From NCBI GenBank assembly GCA_009760855.2, contig WPIO01000012.1, positions 4,856,001 through 4,920,000 on the forward strand: 64,000 nt of DNA. The letters run 5' to 3'. Below the pieces are notes generated by a model. That model worked only from the letters and a program-made list of their open reading frames with translations. It was not told where the DNA came from and ran no database searches. The translations under genes were made by a program, and so were the position numbers. Each line of letters opens with the position of its first letter. Positions within the stretch are counted from its first letter, which is position 1. This DNA comes from Cristatella mucedo (lineage: Eukaryota; Bryozoa; Phylactolaemata; Cristatellidae). Positions 59,431 to 64,000 of this stretch are shown here, piece by piece.

Positions 59431-61541
59431 GCCGAATACTCGCCCGTAGCCCCGAGTCGCCCCCTCTCATAAATATAGACGAGAGCTCCTCGGACTCCCT
59501 TGCCTTGACCCTCCAGCCGGCTCGCCAAGAGGAACCGGCTAAGGCCAAAATCAAGGGCAAGCAAGGTGGGGCCGTCAAGCCCCTGCCAGAAGGAAAACGA
59601 AACCCGCCTCGAAATGTCAAGCCCTAGGCTACAGGCGGAGGAGGAGGATGAGCTGTCAGACAGGGAAGAGACCCCCCCCCCGACCCGAACTCCCCGGCCT
59701 CTTTTGTCCTACGGTGGACCCAGTCCTTTGCCAATGCCATCACGGTGAAGGACTGGGGCCTCTTCTGCGCCCTTGTTGACCAGATGTCGGCCGAATGGCT
59801 GATCCTGGGCAGACGTCAGGTAGAAAAGAGGTGGAAGCTGTGCTCCCCCACAGCCCGTAGAGAGAGTGCGAGTGAGGCTCAGAGTGACACTCCACGACCG
59901 CCCCGTCCCCCGGGTCGAGGCTGGAACCCCAAGGGTGCGGCACAGCTGCAGAGAATGTACCGCTCCAACAGGAAGCGAGCAGTCCGCAGCGTGCTCAACC
60001 CGGTCCAGACGCTCTACGCAGGGGACCTAGCTGTGTGCCGTAGCTTTTGGGAGGCAGAGGCCGCGGCACGCCCCGTAGACGCACAGAGATTGCAACGCGC
60101 CCTACTCAAGGCGTCGCCGCCGAGAGAGCAGCCCTCGCAACCGATTCTCCTGCTCCCACTCTCCCCTTTGGAAGTGGCGAGGAAACTGAAGAAGGCCAGC
60201 AACACCTCCCCTGGAGCGGACCGGCTAGAATACCGGCACCTCAAGGCTGTGGATGCACAAGCAACTCTCCTGGCGACCATCCTCAACGGCTGCCTAGTGT
60301 TTGGCGACGTGCCCCCCCCCCCGCGTGGAAGACGGGCCACACGGTCCTGATCCACAAGAAAGGAGATCCGAAGGTGCCGGGAAACTTCCGGCCAATCTCG
60401 CTCCTGCCAACAATATATAAACTCTTGTCGGGCTGCTTGGCCACGAGGCTGTCGCTGCTGCTGCGGGAGAACAATGTACTGTCCCCGCAGCAGAAAGGCT
60501 TTCTTCCGGGTTGCGAAGGCTGTCAAGAGCAGACCTTCCTCGTCGAGTCGGCCCTGAGGGATGCGGCCAAAAGGAAGCGCACCTTGTGCGGAGCCTTTTT
60601 GGACCTTCAGAATGCATTCCCCAGCGTGCCACACCAGGCGCTCTACTCCACTCATGCCCACTTGGGCGTGGAGGAGCGCTTTGTAGGCTTCGTTCGCAAC
60701 ATATATGGGGGGCCTCTATCGCGCTGAGAGTTGGCTTGACCACCCTGGATCCGTTCCCAGCTGCTGCGGGCGTCCTCCAGGGCGACCCGCTCTCACCCAT
60801 CCTTTTTGATGTGGTGATGGAGCCGCTCGTCAAAAGGCTAGCGGCTGGGGCGGAGAGGCATGGATATGCACTGGGCTCGGCCAAGATCTCTGTTTGCGCC
60901 CTGGCCGACGATCTGGCCATTTTTTCGAACTCGCCGCGCTCCCTTCAGCGCCAGCTCGATCGAGCACATCGGGGTGCCTCGAGCATAGGCCTTAAGTTCA
61001 GGCCGGAAAAGTGTCGGACGCTGGTGCGCTACCCTGCAGCATCGGAGAGCCTGGTCTTCACCATCGCCGGCTCCCCTGTTCCAATGCTAGGAGACGAGGA
61101 GGCGCACCTATACCTAGGTGCCCCCAGGGCTTTGCTTACCCCCGGGCGGAGGTAGAGACGGCGATCTCCCTCCTCACCCGGGATGTAGTCCTGCTTCAGA
61201 CGTCCCTGCTGGCTCCGTGGCAGAAGATGGACGCCCTCTGCACGTTTCTTATGCGAAGATTGGAGTATCTGGGACGTGCGAAATGGCTCCAAAAGAACCT
61301 CCTGGTCCCAGTCGACAGAGCGATTAAGGACTTCTGCAGGTCGGTTTGCTCCCTTCCGGACAAAGCCACTCTGGGCTTCTTCCACGCCTCACGCTCCAGT
61401 GGTGGCCTTGGCCTCCTCCCGCTCTCGCAGGATGTGGACATCCTTCGCGCCACGCAGGCGTGCCGCATGCTGTCCTCTCCGGACTGGACGGTGGCAGGAG
61501 TTGCTCTGGAGGGGCTTGATGGCGCCATAAATGTACTTTAA
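59431..61541 (+). pseudogene. Reverse transcriptase region of the REL-endonuclease LINE
   Basis: A linker (INIDESSSDSLAL and on) leads to FVLRWTQSFANAITVKDWGL and a basic region. The RT motifs are ASNTSPGADRLEYRHLK, TVLIHKKGDPKVPGNFRPIS, GAFLDLQNAFPSVPH, AAGVLQGDPLSPILFDVVME and the active site CALADDLAIFSN (ADD). Thumb YLGAP(Q)G and SLLAPWQKMDALCTFLMRRL follow. Frame changes fall at 59412-59420 (9 C), 59672-59681 (10 C), 60312-60322 (11 C), 60707-60712 (6 G) and 61121-61125 (5 C). A TAA at 61539-61541 interrupts the frame, which then continues unchanged. Confidence 0.88.
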
Positions 61542-62951
61542 GGGTCGCCCTTGGACGAGACCAGAACCATCTTCCTGTCGGGCCGTTCCTTTGAACATGC
61601 CGCGCGTGCGGGTTCAAGGTCGCTCTGGTCTGAGGCCCGCCAGGCGCTAAAACGCCTGGGTGTTGGTGCCCAGTACGCCGATGGAAAGATTCAGCTCCAC
61701 TGGATCGAAGGGGACCATGAGCGCCCTCAGTTCGCGCCCTCCGACATGGTCTCCACCATCACACAGGATCTGGCCTAGTCATGGGCGGTAGATTGGCGTG
61801 AGAGGCGTGATCAGGGGAAAGTGGCTCGCTGTCTGGCTACAGACAGACACAGCAACCACACCCACTTCCTCTTTTCGGGCCTCGGTGTCACTTTTGCTGC
61901 TTGGCGCTTTGTTTTCCGTGCCAGGCTGGACCTCCTGCCGGTGGCCGCTGCCAGGGCCAGGTTTGACCCCACGTCGGAGCACCTCTGCCGCAAGGGCTGC
62001 GGTCAGTGCGAGACGCTGCCGCACGTCCTGAACAATTGCCCAAGCATGATGGTTGCCATCACTGAACGGCACGACGCGGTCCTGAACCGGCTCCTGGAGG
62101 CGTTGCCTTGGGCACTGAGGAGACACGCCCGAGTGGACCAGCACCATGAGCTCGACCCGATCCAGCATCGTCGCCCAGACCTTGTCATCGACACGGGCGT
62201 CTATGCGGTTGTGGTCGACGTAGCGGTCCCGTTCGACAACGGCGAGCTCGCGCTGGAGGTGGCACCCGAAAGGGAGCTCCTCAAATACACCAAGCTGGTG
62301 GATGAGCTTCGCGTCCGAGGACGCCAGGTTGAGCACTGCGCCTTCATCGTGGGCTCCCTCGGTGCCTGGCACCCTGAGAACGAGAGGACCCTGGCAGCCC
62401 TCAGGGTGAGCCAGCGCCACCGCAGGCTTCTCAGGAAGCTCTGTGCAGCGGACACCATTAATGGCTCGGCCAGGGTCTGGCTGCGATTTATGGGCACTAC
62501 AGACAGCCCACAAGAGGGAGTGCGGCTGACACATGACCCGCCTGCACCTGGAGACAATGAGGCGTCGCCCACAACGAACTGGACGGACGCCCTACCTATC
62601 TCTGGATTGGAAAGGCATCGAAGAGAGCTGCCCCAGCCCGTGACTACACCACCCGAGATAGCTCCCCTCCAGAGTCCAGCCGGCTCGGTAGAGCGCGACA
62701 TTCGAGCGAGAGTTCCAGAGAGAGCCGGACAGTCACAGCCAGTAAGGCTCAGTGGCGCAGCCCTCCAACTAGCAGCGGCTCAGTACACTGTGACACGCCC
62801 TCCCGCGCTGCGTGCGACCGTGGCAGAGCCTTGGAGGAAGGCTACCCCGATCAGGCTCGGGGTACCCCAGCAAGCGCACGCGACACCTGAGGTCCGGCCA
62901 CCTCCAGATCGCGATGCTGGTCCCACCCGAGAGGTGTCTCGGAGGACCTAG
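61542..62951 (+). pseudogene. Zinc finger, restriction-like endonuclease and tail
   Basis: The frame continues after the TAA and meets a TAG at 61776-61778. From 61821 it is open for 376 codons. It contains CRKGCGQCETLPHVLNNC, the CCHC finger that precedes the endonuclease in R2-type proteins. The nuclease core shows RPDLVIDTGVYAVVVDVAVP then FDNGELALEVA and ERELLKYTKL. This is the (R/K)PD...D...K pattern of the restriction-like fold. An unusual Pro/Arg-rich tail of about 150 residues follows, with no counterpart I recognise. The stop TAG is at 62949-62951. Confidence 0.9.
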
Positions 62952-62985
62952 GCCGACCATGTACCCCACCAGTTATTAAATAAAT

Positions 62986-64000
62986 GTATTTATATGCTTC
63001 ATATGTGCCTGGGGCCCGAGCCCACCATCCAGGTTATCAAATGCATTCACATTGACCTCGTTCTATCAAGGCGAGCACGTAAACCCCTGGGCAAAACCAG
63101 GGCGGCATTCATTGAAGAATTGACCAAGCTAGATATCAACAATCGATTTGCGAGACTGCTGGTTGATTTGAATTAATGGCGGGTGACCTTCGATGAGGAC
63201 ACGTGGCCGAAGCTCGGATATTGGCATGAAGGTTGATGTAGCATGATTTGAGCGTAACAAAATCCCGGCGAGTGCAGTCTAGCCGCAACTGGTTCTGGCC
63301 ACTGGCTGTAGGACGTCATTGCATCGTAGTGAATACCTGTCGCTTTTCCACATCCGGCGCCTCTCCTTAGTACATGCTATAAGGACATGCAGGAAGACAA
63401 AACCGGAGATGCTTCCCTGTAGGAAGCAAGGCGGATAATTTTGCCCTGGATATGGTTTTTACAGCTTTACAAAGACAGGGAGCTCGCCAAGATAGCTAAA
63501 AGTAAACAAAAATATCATAGCAATGTCATTCTAATCACATATACATAATACTGTGAAAAGGCTCGCATAAGACTGCGGTTGATTTTGTAAGAAAAAGTTT
63601 TGATTCGGTAGATAAGTTTTATTTTCACTCTTGATAGAATTGTTACCAAAATAGAAGAAGGCTACTCTAAAGACAGCATTAACTGCCCCTTTCCCCTTAA
63701 ACGGTGGCTCAGAAGCTCACTTCTACCACAGGCTGGCTTGCTTTAGGCTCATCTTTTCACGAAGCTCTAAAAAAGGTGCTTGCTTTATTCCGTTTCTTTA
63801 GCTTTTTACCTCTGCATAATTAGCAAGAGTGACAGAAGCAGGCACCACAAATTGCCTTCTTATACAGGTTTTCACTTTGGTTGAGTGCTGCTGACACACA
63901 GCAGCACCTGTGCTTTCATCTTTCTCAGCTTTCAAGACAGTTGATTTCTCTCTATAGTTGCATGTACTGCTGAAATTTTCACGTAATGGCAGCGAAGTTT
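62986..64000. other. Right flank of the element; one unassigned frame
   Basis: A frame at 63015-63176 reads VIKCIHIDLVLSRRARKPLG, KTRAAFIEELTKLD and ends RLLVDLN; after the stop the same frame gives WRVTFDEDTWPKLGYWHE. It looks protein-like but I do not recognise it. The rest is AT-rich with nothing identified. Confidence 0.35.

Larger units (their letters stand above)
57480..62985 (+). mobile_element. Non-LTR retrotransposon with CCHC gag knuckles and restriction-like endonuclease
   Basis: A GC-rich element on the + strand. A presumed 5' UTR (about 57480-58260) is followed by a single coding region to the stop at 62949-62951 and a short AT-rich 3' end ('ttattaaataaatgtattta'). Domain order is gag-like part, four CCHC knuckles, RT, a CCHC finger, restriction-like endonuclease and a Pro-rich tail. 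The endonuclease and its place after RT put it with the R2/R4/NeSL/Hero group. Frames change at C or G runs, and two in-frame stops are present. The exact ends and the target site are not certain; I found no rDNA at either side. Confidence 0.85.

Noticed and set aside
1-64000. CRISPR arrays, prokaryotic operons and ribosome-binding sites
   Set aside because: The window is eukaryotic nuclear DNA; no direct-repeat array with regular spacers was seen.

Overview
The window is nuclear DNA of an invertebrate animal. It has spliced genes with GT-AG introns, a eukaryotic tRNA gene followed by a Pol III terminator, and dense non-LTR, LTR and SINE retroelements. Both protein genes are animal housekeeping families. 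I cannot name the species from the sequence alone.

Host genes. (1) UCHL3, a ubiquitin C-terminal hydrolase on the + strand, runs from 2619 to 11681. Its exons give a nearly complete enzyme with all four catalytic residues. (2) An endosomal Na+/H+ exchanger of the SLC9A6/7/9 (NHE6/7/9) group lies on the - strand, from the start codon at 46942 down to about 12-14 kb. I place eleven coding exons by protein similarity and phase-compatible splice sites. One exon between 15.3 and 21.9 kb and the terminal exon(s) below 13987 were not found. The two genes are convergent. (3) A tRNA-Glu(UUC) gene sits at 1066-1137 on the - strand.

Mobile DNA fills most of the rest. A CR1/L2-like LINE family occurs about twenty times in both orientations. 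Its best copy is at 52889-55015, and most others are 3' fragments that end in the same small hairpin plus an ATT microsatellite. A decayed Mag/K02A2.6-like Gypsy element (about 35.6-40.8 kb) lies in the 14.9 kb first intron of the exchanger gene and is itself interrupted by three LINE fragments and an unclassified repeat. A tRNA-headed SINE family has about ten copies, and one SINE-like unit (11152-11300) carries the LINE's 3' end. A non-coding repeat of about 270 bp has three copies.

The right end (about 57.5-63.0 kb) is a GC-rich non-LTR element. It combines an N-terminal gag-like region with four CCHC zinc knuckles, a reverse transcriptase, and a C-terminal zinc-knuckle plus restriction-like endonuclease of the R2/R4/NeSL type. 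Most of its frame breaks fall on C or G homopolymers. It is the most unusual object in the window.

The stretches 12-19 kb, 47-52 kb and 55-57 kb contain open frames but no protein I recognise.
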